Origin: Prochlorococcus marinus str. MIT 0919
GTDB taxonomy: Bacteria; Cyanobacteriota; Cyanobacteriia; PCC-6307; Cyanobiaceae
Length of the DNA: 64,000 nucleotides
Assembly: GCF_027359375.1 (NCBI RefSeq)
Contig: NZ_CP114779.1
Coordinates: 1,302,001-1,366,000 of the forward strand
Direction of reading: 5' to 3'
In this document: positions 49,090 to 59,747 of the stretch, piece after piece
How the letters are laid out: each line of letters starts with the position of its first letter
Numbering within the stretch: the first letter of the stretch is position 1
Translations under genes and position numbers: made by a program
Notes under the pieces: model-generated
Told to the model about the DNA's origin: nothing
The model's database searches: none
The model's input: only the letters and a program-made list of their open reading frames with translations

Positions 49090-49578
49090 TTATGTATTGG
49101 GTTCCTTGGTAGGCCAATTTGCAAAGGGTGTTTTGGCTAGTGCGGCATTGCTATATCTTCTCAGCCCTGTTAATTCCTTCCTGCACCAAGGTGGAGGGCA
49201 TATTTTTGATGTAGTTGTCTCTAGTTCTACTTCTGCAATTATTAATGGTGCATTTTTTTCTTTAAAACAATCAACAACCCATATACCTGGCTGGAGATCT
49301 AGATAATACCTTTGCTTGGCAACTTTATGCTTTAAATGTTTCCACATTGTTTCTGCATCATCAATTGGAACAGAGTATTCAAACTCAAGTGTTTCTATAC
49401 CAGGCAATGAATTTTTGAGTGTTAATATTGCATTCTTATTATTAATAATCCTTATCCGTGTAATCCATTCTGAAAAATTGGTTGCTAGATATCCTTGGCG
49501 AATATCTTCACTCTGTGTTGTCAACTCTTTCCAATCTTCACCTTGAACAAGAAATCTTCTTTCAATCTCAATAGGCAT
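49090..49578 (-). CDS. CYTH/triphosphate tunnel domain protein
   Basis: A 162-residue CYTH-superfamily protein: opening IEIERRFLVQGEDW, then IRQGYLATNFSEWITRIRI, AILTLKNSLPGIETLEFEYSV and LIIAEVELE near the end. The family hydrolyses inorganic triphosphate or nucleoside triphosphates with metal ions. The signature ExExK reads ExExR here (E4, E6, R8). It lies 22 nt downstream of nadK on the same strand, a pairing that may form an operon. Confidence 0.9.
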   Translation of the reverse strand: MPIEIERRFLVQGEDWKELTTQSEDIRQGYLATNFSEWITRIRIINNKNAILTLKNSLPGIETLEFEYSVPIDDAETMWKHLKHKVAKQRYYLDLQPGIWVVDCFKEKNAPLIIAEVELETTTSKICPPPWCRKELTGLRRYSNAALAKTPFANWPTKEPNT

Positions 49579-49600
49579 TTGATTAATTAAGGGAGAACAG

Positions 49601-50497
49601 TTAGTTTGAAAAACTTCCAGCCCAATGAAGTTTTTGTGTGAGGGTTCTATAGTAAGAAGCTCTTTGATCGAGAATTAAAAAATGAGCATTGTGCCTAGCT
49701 CTTTTTATTAAACATTGATCGCCTGGATGCATTAGAGAGCTGCTCATACCGTCTTGCCAAAGTTTTACTTTTTGAGTGGTATCTCCTAGTGGCTTGATTA
49801 CTAGTTTAGAGCCTGAAGGAATAACAATTGGCCTGCTAGAAAGACTCATTGGGCATATTGCACTTACAACAATTCCTTCAATATCTGGATGAAGTATTGG
49901 CCCACCACTAGCCATTGCATATGCGGTAGATCCAGTAGGTGAGGATAAAATTAACCCATCTCCTCTATAAATATCTACCGCTTCTCCATCTATGGCTAAC
50001 TCTAGTGAACAAGTTGGTGAAATTTCATCACGATAAGAACGAAAATAAAAGTCATTTAATGCCCAAAAATCTTGTTTAACGCTCTTCTTAATGTTGCTCG
50101 ATACTAATTCAATACTTGCCTGGAGCATCATGCGACAATCAAGAGCAAAATGATCAGAGCTAATTCTCTCCCAAAGATTTTCACTATTTAATAATGTTTT
50201 ATCGTGAGTAAGAAAACCAAGGTTTCCACCAACGTTAAAACTTAAAATTGGAATTTGATTTAATGCTAGATATCTAGAAGCTGCAAGGACTGTTCCATCT
50301 CCGCCAAGAACAATAGCTAGGTTAGGCAAATTATTTTCTGAACTTAAAGAATCAGCTAGAGAATTTGACGCTAAATTGCTTTCAAAGGTTTTAACTTTTA
50401 TACCAATTGATTGCAATTTTTCTGAGCAATTAGAAGACTCTTCCTGCGCTAAATTACTATTTGATTTATATATTATCCAGACTAAATCTAGTTGCAT
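49601..50497 (-). CDS. nadK: NAD kinase
   Basis: NadK phosphorylates NAD to NADP. The catalytic LGGDGTVLAASRYL motif, NVGGNLGFLTHD and LSSPTGSTAYAMASGGPILHPD are intact. Length 298 is normal. Cyanobacteria commonly carry two NAD kinases; this is one. It lies 13 nt behind ndhE on the same strand, so may be co-expressed with the ndh genes. Confidence 0.94.
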   Translation of the reverse strand: MQLDLVWIIYKSNSNLAQEESSNCSEKLQSIGIKVKTFESNLASNSLADSLSSENNLPNLAIVLGGDGTVLAASRYLALNQIPILSFNVGGNLGFLTHDKTLLNSENLWERISSDHFALDCRMMLQASIELVSSNIKKSVKQDFWALNDFYFRSYRDEISPTCSLELAIDGEAVDIYRGDGLILSSPTGSTAYAMASGGPILHPDIEGIVVSAICPMSLSSRPIVIPSGSKLVIKPLGDTTQKVKLWQDGMSSSLMHPGDQCLIKRARHNAHFLILDQRASYYRTLTQKLHWAGSFSN

Positions 50498-50510
50498 ATT
50501 TAGTAATTAT

Positions 50511-50834
50511 TTACCATTTTAGTAAGTTAAAACTTTCCATATCTACGGTTGTTCTATTTCTATATAAGGATATTAATATTGCCAGTCCTACTGCAGCTTC
50601 CGCTGCAGCCACAGTAATCACAAAAACAGTAAAAACTTGACCTCTTATAAGATTACCATCTATATAAGACGAGAAAGCCATTAGATTAATATTTACAGCA
50701 TTAAGCATTAGTTCTATGCTCATAAGTACTCTTACAGCATTACGACTATTTATAAGGCCCCAAACGCCTATGCAAAAAAGAATTGAGGCAATTATAAGGT
50801 AACCTTCTAATGGAATTGGTGCAGAGTTATTCAT
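50511..50834 (-). CDS. ndhE: NAD(P)H-quinone oxidoreductase subunit 4L (NdhE)
   Basis: NdhE (NuoK type) is a small three-helix membrane subunit in the proton path of NDH-1. Key blocks are [32 protein letters not shown] with the conserved helix glutamate, and [19 protein letters not shown] with the second buried glutamate. Length 107. It follows ndhG by 2 nt in the ndhA-I-G-E operon. Confidence 0.96.
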   Translation of the reverse strand: MNNSAPIPLEGYLIIASILFCIGVWGLINSRNAVRVLMSIELMLNAVNINLMAFSSYIDGNLIRGQVFTVFVITVAAAEAAVGLAILISLYRNRTTVDMESFNLLKW

Positions 50835-50836
50835 TA

Positions 50837-51439
50837 TTATTTAGAAGTTTGGTCAATTAAAATTGGATCATTTGCTTTTTCAATAAGATTTTGATTTACA
50901 GAGTCGCCTGTACCAACATCACTGATTAAAACATCTCTTCTGGCTAAAACAATTGCTCCTATCATTGCCATTAGTAAAAGTACTGAAGCTAGCTCAAATG
51001 GTAATAAATAATCGCTAAATAAATGTTCACCAATTCTTTCAGTTGATAGTTCCCCTATTGCGGGAGGTCCAGGGGTTGCCCAATTGGTTGTTAAATCCAC
51101 TCTAAATAATAAGATTAACAAACCACCGCAAACACCTGCAGAAAGTAGCTTTCTAATTTGCAATGACTTAATTGGCTTAAGCTCTTCTTTTTTATTAACT
51201 AGCATAATTGCAAAAAGTATCAGAACATTTACAGCTCCTACATATACAAGAACTTGAGCTGCTGCAACAAAACTTGCATTTAACAAAAGATATAACCCAG
51301 CTACACCCATAAAGACTCCTCCTAAGAGGAATGCTGAATAAACTATGTTATTTAGCAATACCACACCTATTGATCCTCCTATAACTATTAGTCCAAGAAT
51401 AAGAAAACAGAGTTGCTCAGTGCTTCCAGCAATTGTCAT
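50837..51439 (-). CDS. ndhG: NAD(P)H-quinone oxidoreductase chain 6 (NdhG)
   Basis: NdhG (NuoJ type) has five membrane helices; [52 protein letters not shown] spans the typical core (read here in continuous order), followed by a variable loop and a late helix [20 protein letters not shown]. It overlaps the ndhI stop by 1 nt and is 2 nt ahead of ndhE. Confidence 0.95.
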   Translation of the reverse strand: MTIAGSTEQLCFLILGLIVIGGSIGVVLLNNIVYSAFLLGGVFMGVAGLYLLLNASFVAAAQVLVYVGAVNVLILFAIMLVNKKEELKPIKSLQIRKLLSAGVCGGLLILLFRVDLTTNWATPGPPAIGELSTERIGEHLFSDYLLPFELASVLLLMAMIGAIVLARRDVLISDVGTGDSVNQNLIEKANDPILIDQTSK

Positions 51440-52086
51440 TAGCCTTCCCCCATCTTTTTTGATTTAGTTGGTTCTGTGTTGCTTAATTCTTGTTTATTTG
51501 CTTCTTGATTCATTAATTCTAAAACTTGCGAAGGTAATTTTCCAGCTCTAGCTTCGCTTGGCTTGAGATCGTGGGGATCCATTATTTTTTCAGGAAGATA
51601 AGCAAATTCTCTAAGGGGCTTCACAGATGGATCGGTAGTGACACTTGTGGGTAATCTACCTAAGGCAACATTGTCAAAGTTTAAGCTATGTCTATCAAAT
51701 GATGCTAATTCATATTCTTCAGTCATTGAAAGACAATTAGTTGGGCAATATTCAACGCAATTTCCACAAAAAATGCATACTCCGAAATCAATGGAATAAT
51801 TTCTTAACTCTTTCTTTTTTGTTTCTTTATTCATTACCCAGTCAACGACAGGAAGATTAATTGGGCATACCCTGACGCAAACTTCACAGGCTATGCATTT
51901 ATCAAATTCATAATGAATTCTTCCGCGATATCTTTCCGAGGGGATAAGTTTCTCATATGGATATTGAACAGTTATTGGCCTTCGTCCCATGTGATCGAAA
52001 GTCACCGAAAGTCCTTGTATCAAGTACTTCCCAGCACTAAAGGCATTTTTGGTGTATTCAGTTATTTGTTGAAAGAACCCAGCCAT
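51439..52086 (-). CDS. ndhI: NAD(P)H-quinone oxidoreductase subunit I (NdhI)
   Basis: NdhI carries the two [4Fe-4S] clusters that pass electrons through the arm of NDH-1. Motifs [12 protein letters not shown] and [12 protein letters not shown] supply the eight cysteines. N-terminal [25 protein letters not shown] is characteristic. The tail (after 170) is variable and charged. It is separated from ndhA by 122 bp, so an internal promoter or processing site is possible. Confidence 0.96.
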   Translation of the reverse strand: MAGFFQQITEYTKNAFSAGKYLIQGLSVTFDHMGRRPITVQYPYEKLIPSERYRGRIHYEFDKCIACEVCVRVCPINLPVVDWVMNKETKKKELRNYSIDFGVCIFCGNCVEYCPTNCLSMTEEYELASFDRHSLNFDNVALGRLPTSVTTDPSVKPLREFAYLPEKIMDPHDLKPSEARAGKLPSQVLELMNQEANKQELSNTEPTKSKKMGEG

Positions 52087-52208
52087 TTGACTCTTGCGTA
52101 AGCGTGTATTAAGGCCTGTATAAATTTTACTAGTCCTTTCAACCTCATAGGTATTACTGCTTATTTAAATTATTATTGGATTGCTGCCTAATGTTGTTAC
52201 CTTTTTGA

Positions 52209-53363
52209 TTAACCCCCAAATGCAATAGGAAATGCAAGTTTTAGCCCAGCCGTAAAAAGTAAATTTACTAGTCCAATTGGTAGCAAGAATTTCCAACCTA
52301 AGTCCAATAATTGATCAATACGAACTCTGGGAGTAGTCCATCTAAGCAAGATTGCTAAGAAAACCAATAAATATGTCTTTAATACCGTCATTACAATGCC
52401 TAGAGTACCTGTAAAAACTTGGACTAAAGGCGTGTTAAGACTTTGACCAAATAATTGTGTCATCCATTCCACAGGAATAGGAAAGCCCCAACCTCCTAAA
52501 TAAAGAACTGATACTAATAATGCTGATAAAACAAGATTTATATAGCTACCAAGATAGAAAAGAGCAAATTTCATACCTGCGTATTCAGTTTGATAACCCG
52601 CGACAAGCTCCTCTTCTGCTTCAGGAAGATCAAAAGGAAGGCGTTCACATTCCGCTAGAGCACATATCCAGAAAATTAGAAAGCCAACGGGTTGTCTCCA
52701 AATATTCCAACTTAAAAATCCAAAACTATTTTGTTGATTAACAATATCGATTGTACTTAAAGAATTACTCATCATAACTACCGCTAAGACTGATAGAGCT
52801 AGAGGGATTTCATAACTAATTGATTGAGCAGCTGCTCTTAAGCCTCCTAATAATGAATATTTGTTATTAGATGCATAACCACTCATTAGTAATCCAATTG
52901 GTTGAATACTGCTGAGAGCTATCCATAAGAAGATACCTATGCCAACATTACTAATAAGTAGATTTTGCCCAAAAGGAACAATTAACCAAGAGAGTATTAC
53001 AGGGACTAATACTAAAATTGGACCTAATGTGAAAAGAGTGCTGTCTGCTTTGGCGGGTATTATGTCTTCTTTAACAAGTAGCTTTAAGCCATCAGCCATA
53101 GGTTGAAGAATGCCCAAAGCCCCCGCATATTCGGGGCCAATTCGTTGTTGTGCTGCTGCTGAAATTTTCCTTTCAAGCCAAACTGTTACTAGTACACCAA
53201 TCAATGCAGAAGTTAAAACTAAAAGCATTGGAAGTGGCAGCCAAAGCACATGAGCTAGCTCTTGTGACAGACCAAATCCTTTAAGAAGATTGTTGAAGCT
53301 CAATTCAAGGTCTAATCCTGAATTCACTAAAGTTCCTAGATCTATCTGAAGGTTAGTGAACAT
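52209..53363 (-). CDS. ndhA: NAD(P)H-quinone oxidoreductase subunit 1 (NdhA)
   Basis: NdhA (NuoH type) forms the quinone-binding link between the membrane and peripheral arms. Diagnostic are [43 protein letters not shown] in its early part (continuous), [33 protein letters not shown] and [13 protein letters not shown]. Eight membrane helices are expected. It heads the ndhA-I-G-E block, 25 nt behind gltA on the same strand. Confidence 0.96.
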   Translation of the reverse strand: MFTNLQIDLGTLVNSGLDLELSFNNLLKGFGLSQELAHVLWLPLPMLLVLTSALIGVLVTVWLERKISAAAQQRIGPEYAGALGILQPMADGLKLLVKEDIIPAKADSTLFTLGPILVLVPVILSWLIVPFGQNLLISNVGIGIFLWIALSSIQPIGLLMSGYASNNKYSLLGGLRAAAQSISYEIPLALSVLAVVMMSNSLSTIDIVNQQNSFGFLSWNIWRQPVGFLIFWICALAECERLPFDLPEAEEELVAGYQTEYAGMKFALFYLGSYINLVLSALLVSVLYLGGWGFPIPVEWMTQLFGQSLNTPLVQVFTGTLGIVMTVLKTYLLVFLAILLRWTTPRVRIDQLLDLGWKFLLPIGLVNLLFTAGLKLAFPIAFGG

Positions 53364-53388
53364 TGCTTTTTAAGACTTCCATTTAAAT

Positions 53389-54552
53389 TTAGTCGTATTC
53401 AGAGCTGGGTCTATCTTCTAGTGGAATCCATGACCTTTCTTTTTGACCTGTATAAATCTGTGTTGGTCTGAAGATTCTATTGGCACTAAGCTGCTCTCTC
53501 CAATGAGCAAGCCAACCAGCAACTCTTGAGATGGCAAAAATAGGAGTAAATAGATCTTTGGGAATCCCTAGTTTTCGATAAACCAGTCCAGAATAAAAGT
53601 CAACATTTGGATAAATACCCTTTGGCCCAAGTCTAGGACTGGCTTCTCTTTCTACAGCTTTTGCAACTTCATACATTTCATCTTTGCCAAACCTTGCAAA
53701 TAATTCTTCGGCAAAACCTTGTAAAAGACTAGCCCGAGGGTCTTTTACTTTGTATTCACGATGACCAAAACCCATTATTTTACTTTTGCTTTTAATTGCC
53801 TTGTCTAAATAAGGTCCTGCGTTTTGAGGTGTCTTGATCTCTTCAAGCATTGCTATTACATCTTCATTTGCCCCACCATGCAAAGGGCCTGCGAGAGTTC
53901 CTACAGCAGAAGCGATAACCGCATATGGATCTGTAAGGGTGCTAGCAGTCACACGTGCACTAAAAGTACTTGCATTAAGACTATGCTCTGCATGCAAAAT
54001 TAAACAACGATCAAATATCCTTGCTGCAAGTGGGTCAGGCTCTTGCTCAGTAAGCATGTAAAGAAAATTCGAAGAATAAGGCAAATTATCTTTGGGCTGT
54101 ATAGGGTCTTGACCTTTCCGGATTAATTGGAAAGCAGCAACCATTGTTGGAATCTTTGCAATTAGGCGCACTACGGCATCGTAAATATATTTCGGATCAT
54201 CAATTGCTCGCCTGGAATAAAAAAGACCTAGAGATGCAGCACTTGATTGAAGTGCATCCATAGGATGACCAGACTCTGGGAAGCATTTCATCATATCCCT
54301 AACTCGAAAGCTAAGTCTGCGATGCATTTGTACTTCTTTTTCAAAATTTTTGAGTTGATCTGAATTGGGCAGTTCACCCCATATCAGAAGGTATGTGGTT
54401 TCTAGAAAACTACTTTTGGCTGCTAGCTCTTCAATTAAGAACCCTCTATATTTCAATTCTCCTTCATGCCCATTAATGTCGCAGATGGCAGACTGAGTAA
54501 CAGGTACTCCTTCCAGACCTGGTTTTAAAGCAATACTCTTTTGCTCTTTCAT
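53389..54552 (-). CDS. gltA: Citrate synthase
   Basis: GltA condenses oxaloacetate and acetyl-CoA. The active-site histidines are in LILHAEHSLNASTF and AGPLHGGANEDV; MGFGHREYKVKDPRA and the late PNVDFYSGLVYRKLGIP complete the set. At 387 residues it is of the shorter bacterial type. It lies 25 nt upstream of ndhA in the same direction. About 200 bp of AT-rich spacer upstream probably hold its promoter. Confidence 0.95.
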   Translation of the reverse strand: MKEQKSIALKPGLEGVPVTQSAICDINGHEGELKYRGFLIEELAAKSSFLETTYLLIWGELPNSDQLKNFEKEVQMHRRLSFRVRDMMKCFPESGHPMDALQSSAASLGLFYSRRAIDDPKYIYDAVVRLIAKIPTMVAAFQLIRKGQDPIQPKDNLPYSSNFLYMLTEQEPDPLAARIFDRCLILHAEHSLNASTFSARVTASTLTDPYAVIASAVGTLAGPLHGGANEDVIAMLEEIKTPQNAGPYLDKAIKSKSKIMGFGHREYKVKDPRASLLQGFAEELFARFGKDEMYEVAKAVEREASPRLGPKGIYPNVDFYSGLVYRKLGIPKDLFTPIFAISRVAGWLAHWREQLSANRIFRPTQIYTGQKERSWIPLEDRPSSEYD

Positions 54553-54754
54553 ATTGTCTATGACTAGTTGCCTGAATAAATCTCCTTTATAAACATACTT
54601 CCAAATATCAACTTCTTAGAAAAGTACCAAAGATCATTTCTAGAGAGAAATTATTTCCACTGGTCAAAAGCAGCTTCATTCCCTTAGATGATTAGATTTC
54701 TTTGGGCTTTGAACTTTGATTAGTTCTTTCTGTTAAAACGGTACGAAAGTACTC

Positions 54755-56359
54755 TTAACCCATTGCAAGCATTCCCTGGATATGAATTCTCTGAGGGTGG
54801 TTATCGTCTGGTATTAATATTGCTATACCTACACCTTTTAAATTTGATTGTAAAGAATGACCTATGAAAGCTTGAAAAAGCACCCACGGTTTCCATGCTT
54901 TTAATTCATTTTGAGCTGTATTACTGCCTAGGAAAATTTGATGGAATACATAATTATTCTTTATTACCAACTCTTGAAATCTTTTGATTTGAGGACTTAA
55001 CAGTATCTCTTCCCCTTCACTTCTCTCTTGAAGAGCATTAGCTTCTTTGCTCCACCAATTTGATTCATTACCTTTATAAAGAATGATTGGAATTTCTGTT
55101 TTTAATTTGTTATATGTATCAAAATTATTAATCAGCATTTTAGACCACACTTCTATATCCTGACTGCCTAAAGATAGAGAAGTTCTTGTATAGTTTTCCT
55201 CTAAAAGTGTTTCATTTACTTCACTCTCTTTAGCAGCATCATTTGTACCTACTACCCAGCCATTTTCCTTGTTCAACCAAACAAATGGACCTTTTCTGGA
55301 ATCTGCTATTAATCTTAAAGCTTGATTATTGTTTTTATCAATATAGTTTCTAAAAATAGGACCTATCAATTTAGATAAAGGATCTTCGTTATCTTCATTG
55401 ATTAATTTAAACGGATCATTTATTACTGCAATGTCTTTGACCTCTCCCTTGGTTTTATTGATAAGGTATTTCCAATCTTGATATTCATTTTCAAATGGGG
55501 GCAGAACCTTCTCATTCAGGAGGAATATACTATCAATTAGTAAATCCGACTTATCAATTTTAAATGATGCTATTAGTTTATCATAATTAATTGTACTGGT
55601 AATTTCTAAAGGGATTCCTAACCATTCATCTATACCTTTTTTAGATGCATATACCATGCCAATCCCCTCGTCAAGATTTTCAATCTGTCTTCTTAAGTAA
55701 TCGTCGTCGAATTGACTATCTACTGATTTTATGGAAGTATCAATACTATTTTTAATGACATCTATGTTTGGGCTAATCAGTATTAAATTATCTTCTACTA
55801 AAGCAGTTGCTAATTGAGTTATATTTTCCCCAAGTGGTTGTTTGTATCCAGAATTTATAGTAATATTATTATAGTTTTCATTGTTCACTATAGTCTCATT
55901 TAGTGATTTTTTTCTCCAATAATTCTCAATAAAATCATTCAAATTAAAATCACTTTTGCTTTCTAGTGCAAGAATCCAATCCACTTTTTCTGTAGAAGTT
56001 TCAAGTATAGATAAACTCAACCTAGGCTCTATCCATTCTGATAAATCATTATCAAAGTCTAGTCCTGCCAGTGCGAACAGTCCATCCCTCAGTTGAGTCG
56101 CTTTATGGTTGGCTTTAATGCTATTTTTCTGCGTGCTTGCCGCCTCTATATAACTTGGGAATTGAATTGGGTCTACATTTAAATGAATTGTTAAAGGAGC
56201 TTCTTTTGGTAAGTACTTAGCTGCTTTTGGGATTTCTAAGAAATCAGCTTTTATATTGGTTGGACTTCTAAGAGAGGATTGTCTCTTGATTCCATAGAAT
56301 ATGATCAAAAATATTAGGACTACTAAACTGAATCCAATAAGGAAGGGGCGAGCCTTCAT
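54755..56359 (-). CDS. DUF3352 family protein with N-terminal membrane anchor
   Basis: A 534-residue protein with an N-terminal signal-anchor helix (FLIGFSLVVLIFLIIFYGI) and a long extracytoplasmic domain. The opening AAKYLPKEAPLTIHLNVDP is typical of DUF3352, a cyanobacterial family of unknown function. No catalytic residues are visible, and the sequence is asparagine- and serine-rich, so it evolves fast. It is divergent from the rhodanese gene across 70 bp. Confidence 0.82.
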   Translation of the reverse strand: MKARPFLIGFSLVVLIFLIIFYGIKRQSSLRSPTNIKADFLEIPKAAKYLPKEAPLTIHLNVDPIQFPSYIEAASTQKNSIKANHKATQLRDGLFALAGLDFDNDLSEWIEPRLSLSILETSTEKVDWILALESKSDFNLNDFIENYWRKKSLNETIVNNENYNNITINSGYKQPLGENITQLATALVEDNLILISPNIDVIKNSIDTSIKSVDSQFDDDYLRRQIENLDEGIGMVYASKKGIDEWLGIPLEITSTINYDKLIASFKIDKSDLLIDSIFLLNEKVLPPFENEYQDWKYLINKTKGEVKDIAVINDPFKLINEDNEDPLSKLIGPIFRNYIDKNNNQALRLIADSRKGPFVWLNKENGWVVGTNDAAKESEVNETLLEENYTRTSLSLGSQDIEVWSKMLINNFDTYNKLKTEIPIILYKGNESNWWSKEANALQERSEGEEILLSPQIKRFQELVIKNNYVFHQIFLGSNTAQNELKAWKPWVLFQAFIGHSLQSNLKGVGIAILIPDDNHPQRIHIQGMLAMG

Positions 56360-56429
56360 ACTTAGGTAAATGTTTAGTTCTTCTTTCTTATAAGCCTTTA
56401 ATCTCTTTCTAGTTGACCTTAATAACGAA

Positions 56430-56783
56430 ATGAATCAGAAAGTTCCAAGAAATATCACTGCAATAGATTTGGATAAATGGTTAAGAGATGAACCAGAGAA
56501 GCCGGTTTTGGTAGATGTTCGTGAAGACAACGAAATTGAAATTGCAAATTTACCCCATAAAGTTGAGTATTTGCCATTAAGCAGAATGGGCGAAGTAGCA
56601 GTTGAATTCTTGTCTAGACTATCTAGTGATCAATCTGTGGTGATTTTTTGCCATTCAGGCATCAGAAGTTGGAACTTTGGATGTTGGATGATCGAACAAG
56701 GTTGTAACTGTGAAGTATGGAATCTTCTTGGAGGCATTGATGCATGGAGTGAAGATGTAGACAGATCGATTCCTAGATATTGA
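56430..56783 (+). CDS. Single-domain rhodanese-like protein
   Basis: A 117-residue rhodanese domain. The active-site loop is CHSGIRS with catalytic cysteine C74, preceded by VLVDVREDNEIEIANLP and followed by LLGGIDAWSEDVD. It may transfer sulfane sulfur, or act in thiol redox signalling; the acceptor is unknown. It stands alone and is convergent with trpB (24 nt gap). Confidence 0.92.
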   Translation: MNQKVPRNITAIDLDKWLRDEPEKPVLVDVREDNEIEIANLPHKVEYLPLSRMGEVAVEFLSRLSSDQSVVIFCHSGIRSWNFGCWMIEQGCNCEVWNLLGGIDAWSEDVDRSIPRY

Positions 56784-56807
56784 AATGGTGTAATGAGTAA
56801 TTATTCA

Positions 56808-58058
56808 TCAAAGTTGAGAGCCAATTTTTTCTGCAACAGTATTAACATCCTTATCGCCTCTCCCTGAGCAATTGATTACTAATTCGGTACCTGGGGGAAG
56901 AGTAGGGCAAAGCTTTTCTAACCATGCAAATGCATGGGAAGTTTCTAATGCTGGAATAATTCCTTCTAATTGACTTACTAGCTGAAGAGCTTTCAAGGCT
57001 TCTGCATCTGTTACCGCAACATATTCTGCACGCCCTATTTCCTTGAGATAACTATGTTCAGGACCGACTCCAGGGTAATCAAGACCTGCGCTAATTGAAT
57101 GAGCTTCTTGAACTTGACCATCTTTATCTTGCAGAAGCAAGCTCATTGCACCATGCAGTACGCCAATACTTCCTTGAGTGATAGTTGCAGCATGCCGCGG
57201 TGTGTCAACGCCTTCACCTGCAGCTTCAACACCAATCATTCTTACAGACCTGTCTTGGACAAATGTATGAAACAACCCCATAGCATTAGAACCACCTCCT
57301 ACACAGGCCATAACCAAATCGGGAGAGCGTCCAAAAGCTTCTTGACATTGTTTTTTGGTTTCTTCCCCAATCACAGAGTGAAAATCTCTAACAAGCATTG
57401 GATATGGATGTGGACCAGCGACTGACCCAAGAATGTAATGCGTCGTTTCAACATTTGTAACCCAATCTCTAATAGCTTCGCTTGTTGCATCCTTTAGTGT
57501 TGCTGATCCTGAGGTGACTGGTCTAACGTTGGCTCCTAGGAGTTGCATACGAAAGACATTTAAGGCTTGTCGCTCCATATCTTGTTTGCCCATATAGATA
57601 ATGCATTCCAGTCCAAACCGAGCACATACTGTTGCCGTTGCCACGCCATGCTGACCTGCGCCTGTTTCTGCAATGATGCGCTTTTTCCCCATCCTTAATG
57701 CTAAAAGGGCTTGCCCTAGGGCATTATTGATTTTATGAGCACCCGTATGATTCAAATCTTCTCTTTTTAACCAAATTCTTGCCCCCCCTTCTTCCCTTGC
57801 GTAGTGATCAGTCAACCTTTGTGCTTCATATAAAGGCGTTGACCGACCTACATAAGTTTTTAGTAAATGACTTAGTTCTTTGGTGAAAGATGAATCTTTC
57901 CAAGCCTCCTTAGCTTGATTTTCTAAATCTAATAATGCTGGTATCAGTGTCTCGGGTACATATTGCCCACCAAATTTGCCGAAACGACCTGAAGCGGATG
58001 GGCGAGCACTTGTCACAAGATCAATATCTTTGGGTTGTGAAGGGATCGTGCTTGTCAC
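56808..58058 (-). CDS. trpB: Tryptophan synthase beta chain
   Basis: TrpB makes tryptophan from indole and serine with PLP. The lysine motif is [19 protein letters not shown], then [17 protein letters not shown], the phosphate loop [12 protein letters not shown] and the late [13 protein letters not shown]. Length 416 is normal. trpA is not adjacent, as in many cyanobacteria. It is divergent from the SUI1 gene across about 40 bp. Confidence 0.96.
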   Translation of the reverse strand: MTSTIPSQPKDIDLVTSARPSASGRFGKFGGQYVPETLIPALLDLENQAKEAWKDSSFTKELSHLLKTYVGRSTPLYEAQRLTDHYAREEGGARIWLKREDLNHTGAHKINNALGQALLALRMGKKRIIAETGAGQHGVATATVCARFGLECIIYMGKQDMERQALNVFRMQLLGANVRPVTSGSATLKDATSEAIRDWVTNVETTHYILGSVAGPHPYPMLVRDFHSVIGEETKKQCQEAFGRSPDLVMACVGGGSNAMGLFHTFVQDRSVRMIGVEAAGEGVDTPRHAATITQGSIGVLHGAMSLLLQDKDGQVQEAHSISAGLDYPGVGPEHSYLKEIGRAEYVAVTDAEALKALQLVSQLEGIIPALETSHAFAWLEKLCPTLPPGTELVINCSGRGDKDVNTVAEKIGSQL

Positions 58059-58100
58059 CAGAAAAGTCCGAAAATAGAGATTAAATTGCTCATTTACAAA

Positions 58101-58424
58101 ATGCCAAAAGGAAGTTGGCGTGAATTTGAGAATACTTCAGAAAAAAAGGTCTCTCATAATTCATATAAAACTCAGTCTAAGGCTGAATTACCAGTTCGAG
58201 TACAAAAAACTCGTGTAGGTAAAGGAGGGAAAACTGTCACTGTGATTACTGGACTTGATATAGGAGAGCTTGAATCAAAGAAGCTTTTAAAAGTTCTTAA
58301 GGCAAAATGCGGAACTGGTGGAACTTTTAAAGAAGGTTTGCTTGAATTACAAGGAGATCAAGTCATCATTGCCTTAAATATTTTAGAGAAAGAGGGTTAT
58401 CAACCTAAAAAATCTGGGGGTTGA
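58101..58424 (+). CDS. SUI1/eIF1-like translation factor (YciH type)
   Basis: A 107-residue protein with the SUI1 fold: [43 protein letters not shown] and [15 protein letters not shown]. Bacterial members may influence initiation fidelity, though this is not settled. I choose the ATG at 58101; a TTG at 58086 would add five residues. The stop overlaps the earliest possible cysC start. Confidence 0.92.
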   Translation: MPKGSWREFENTSEKKVSHNSYKTQSKAELPVRVQKTRVGKGGKTVTVITGLDIGELESKKLLKVLKAKCGTGGTFKEGLLELQGDQVIIALNILEKEGYQPKKSGG

Positions 58425-58477
58425 ATTTTATTTTTGACCTATTCAACGAGAGAATGGTTGGAAGTTTCAAAATATTT

Positions 58478-59104
58478 ATGACTTCCGCTTCAGAAGAAGG
58501 CCTAGCCTCAAAAGCTAAAAATATTGTTTGGCACAACGCTTCAGTAACTAGAGAGGCGATTTTCAGTCAAAGAGCCCATAGGAGTGTCATTCTCTGGTTT
58601 ACAGGCTTATCTGGTTCTGGTAAAAGCACTTTGGCTAACGCGGTTAATTCTGCTTTGTTTGAAAAAGGATTTGCTACATATGTACTTGATGGTGACAATA
58701 TTCGTCATGGATTATGCAAAGATCTTGGCTTTTCTAATTCAGATAGAGAAGAAAATATTCGTCGAATAAGTGAGGTTTCAAAACTTTTTCTTGACGCGGG
58801 AATAATTGTTTTGACTGCTTTTGTTTCACCATTTCGCTCTGATAGAAATAAAGCTAGAGAGCTTGTAGACACAGGAGACTTTGTTGAAATTTTTTGTACA
58901 GCTGATTTGAAAGTTTGTGAAGAGCGTGATACAAAAGGTTTGTATTCGAAGGCGAGGAAGGGTGAGATTAAAGACTTCACAGGTATTTCAAGCCCTTATG
59001 AAGAGCCATTATCTCCTGAATTGAAAATTCCTACAGGTACTCAAAATTTAGATGATTGTGTAGAGGAGGTCATTAACAAATTAAGAGAGATGAAAGTATT
59101 TTAA
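58478..59104 (+). CDS. cysC: Adenylylsulfate kinase
   Basis: CysC phosphorylates APS to PAPS. The P-loop GLSGSGKSTLAN, the DGDNIRHGLCKDLGFS motif, REENIRR, and FVSPFRSDR are present, with the TDLKVCEERDTKGLY-type lid region. The frame is open from a TTG at 58421; I use the ATG at 58478 (MTSASEEG), which gives the usual length of about 208 residues and has a GGAAG upstream. It follows the SUI1 gene by 53 nt. Confidence 0.93.
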   Translation: MTSASEEGLASKAKNIVWHNASVTREAIFSQRAHRSVILWFTGLSGSGKSTLANAVNSALFEKGFATYVLDGDNIRHGLCKDLGFSNSDREENIRRISEVSKLFLDAGIIVLTAFVSPFRSDRNKARELVDTGDFVEIFCTADLKVCEERDTKGLYSKARKGEIKDFTGISSPYEEPLSPELKIPTGTQNLDDCVEEVINKLREMKVF

Positions 59105-59125
59105 GAATTATACTTATAAGATTAA

Positions 59126-59683
59126 TTACATATTAGAAATATATTTTTTGACTCCTAATTCATTTAATTTTTTATCTTTATTTACTACCATCGCATGTAA
59201 TTTTTTTCGATAAGCGGCAATTTTTATTTGAAGGGCTTTATCGTTGGTACTTAAAATTTGCGCCGCTAGCAAACCTGCATTTAGCCCACCTCCTATGGCT
59301 ACTGTTGCCACAGGGATACCTTTAGGCATCTGCACAATGGAATATAAAGAGTCAACACCAGATAAAGATTGAGTGCTTACTGGTACTCCTACCACTGGAA
59401 CTGTTGTAAGAGATGCAATCATCCCAGGTAAATGAGCAGCTCCTCCTGCTCCAGCAATAATTACCTTTAATCCTATTGATTCTGATTTCTTTGCAAAATC
59501 AATCATCTCTCCAGGTGTCCTATGTGCGGATAGGATCCGCACATCAATGTCGATTTGCAATTCTTCTAATAAACTTATTGCAGGCTCCAATGTTGGCAAA
59601 TCTGAATCGCTGCCCATCACAACAGCTACAAGTGCTTTTTGCTCAGCATCTTCGGAAGACAAGTTTCTGGAAGCATGGTTCAT
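59126..59683 (-). CDS. purE: N5-carboxyaminoimidazole ribonucleotide mutase
   Basis: PurE moves the carboxyl group of N5-CAIR in purine synthesis. VAVVMGSDSDLPTLEPAI, ILSAHRTPGEMIDFAK with the catalytic histidine, IIAGAGGAAHLPGMIASLTTVPVVGVP and PKGIPVATVAIGGGLNAGLLA are classical. The C terminus is about 20 residues longer than minimal PurE. It is convergent with cysC and divergent from nagA. Confidence 0.95.
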   Translation of the reverse strand: MNHASRNLSSEDAEQKALVAVVMGSDSDLPTLEPAISLLEELQIDIDVRILSAHRTPGEMIDFAKKSESIGLKVIIAGAGGAAHLPGMIASLTTVPVVGVPVSTQSLSGVDSLYSIVQMPKGIPVATVAIGGGLNAGLLAAQILSTNDKALQIKIAAYRKKLHAMVVNKDKKLNELGVKKYISNM

Positions 59684-59747
59684 TATTAATAATGACTAGA
59701 GCTAACTAATCGCGCATTAACTTTGAAAGAGTAATGCAATCTTCATT

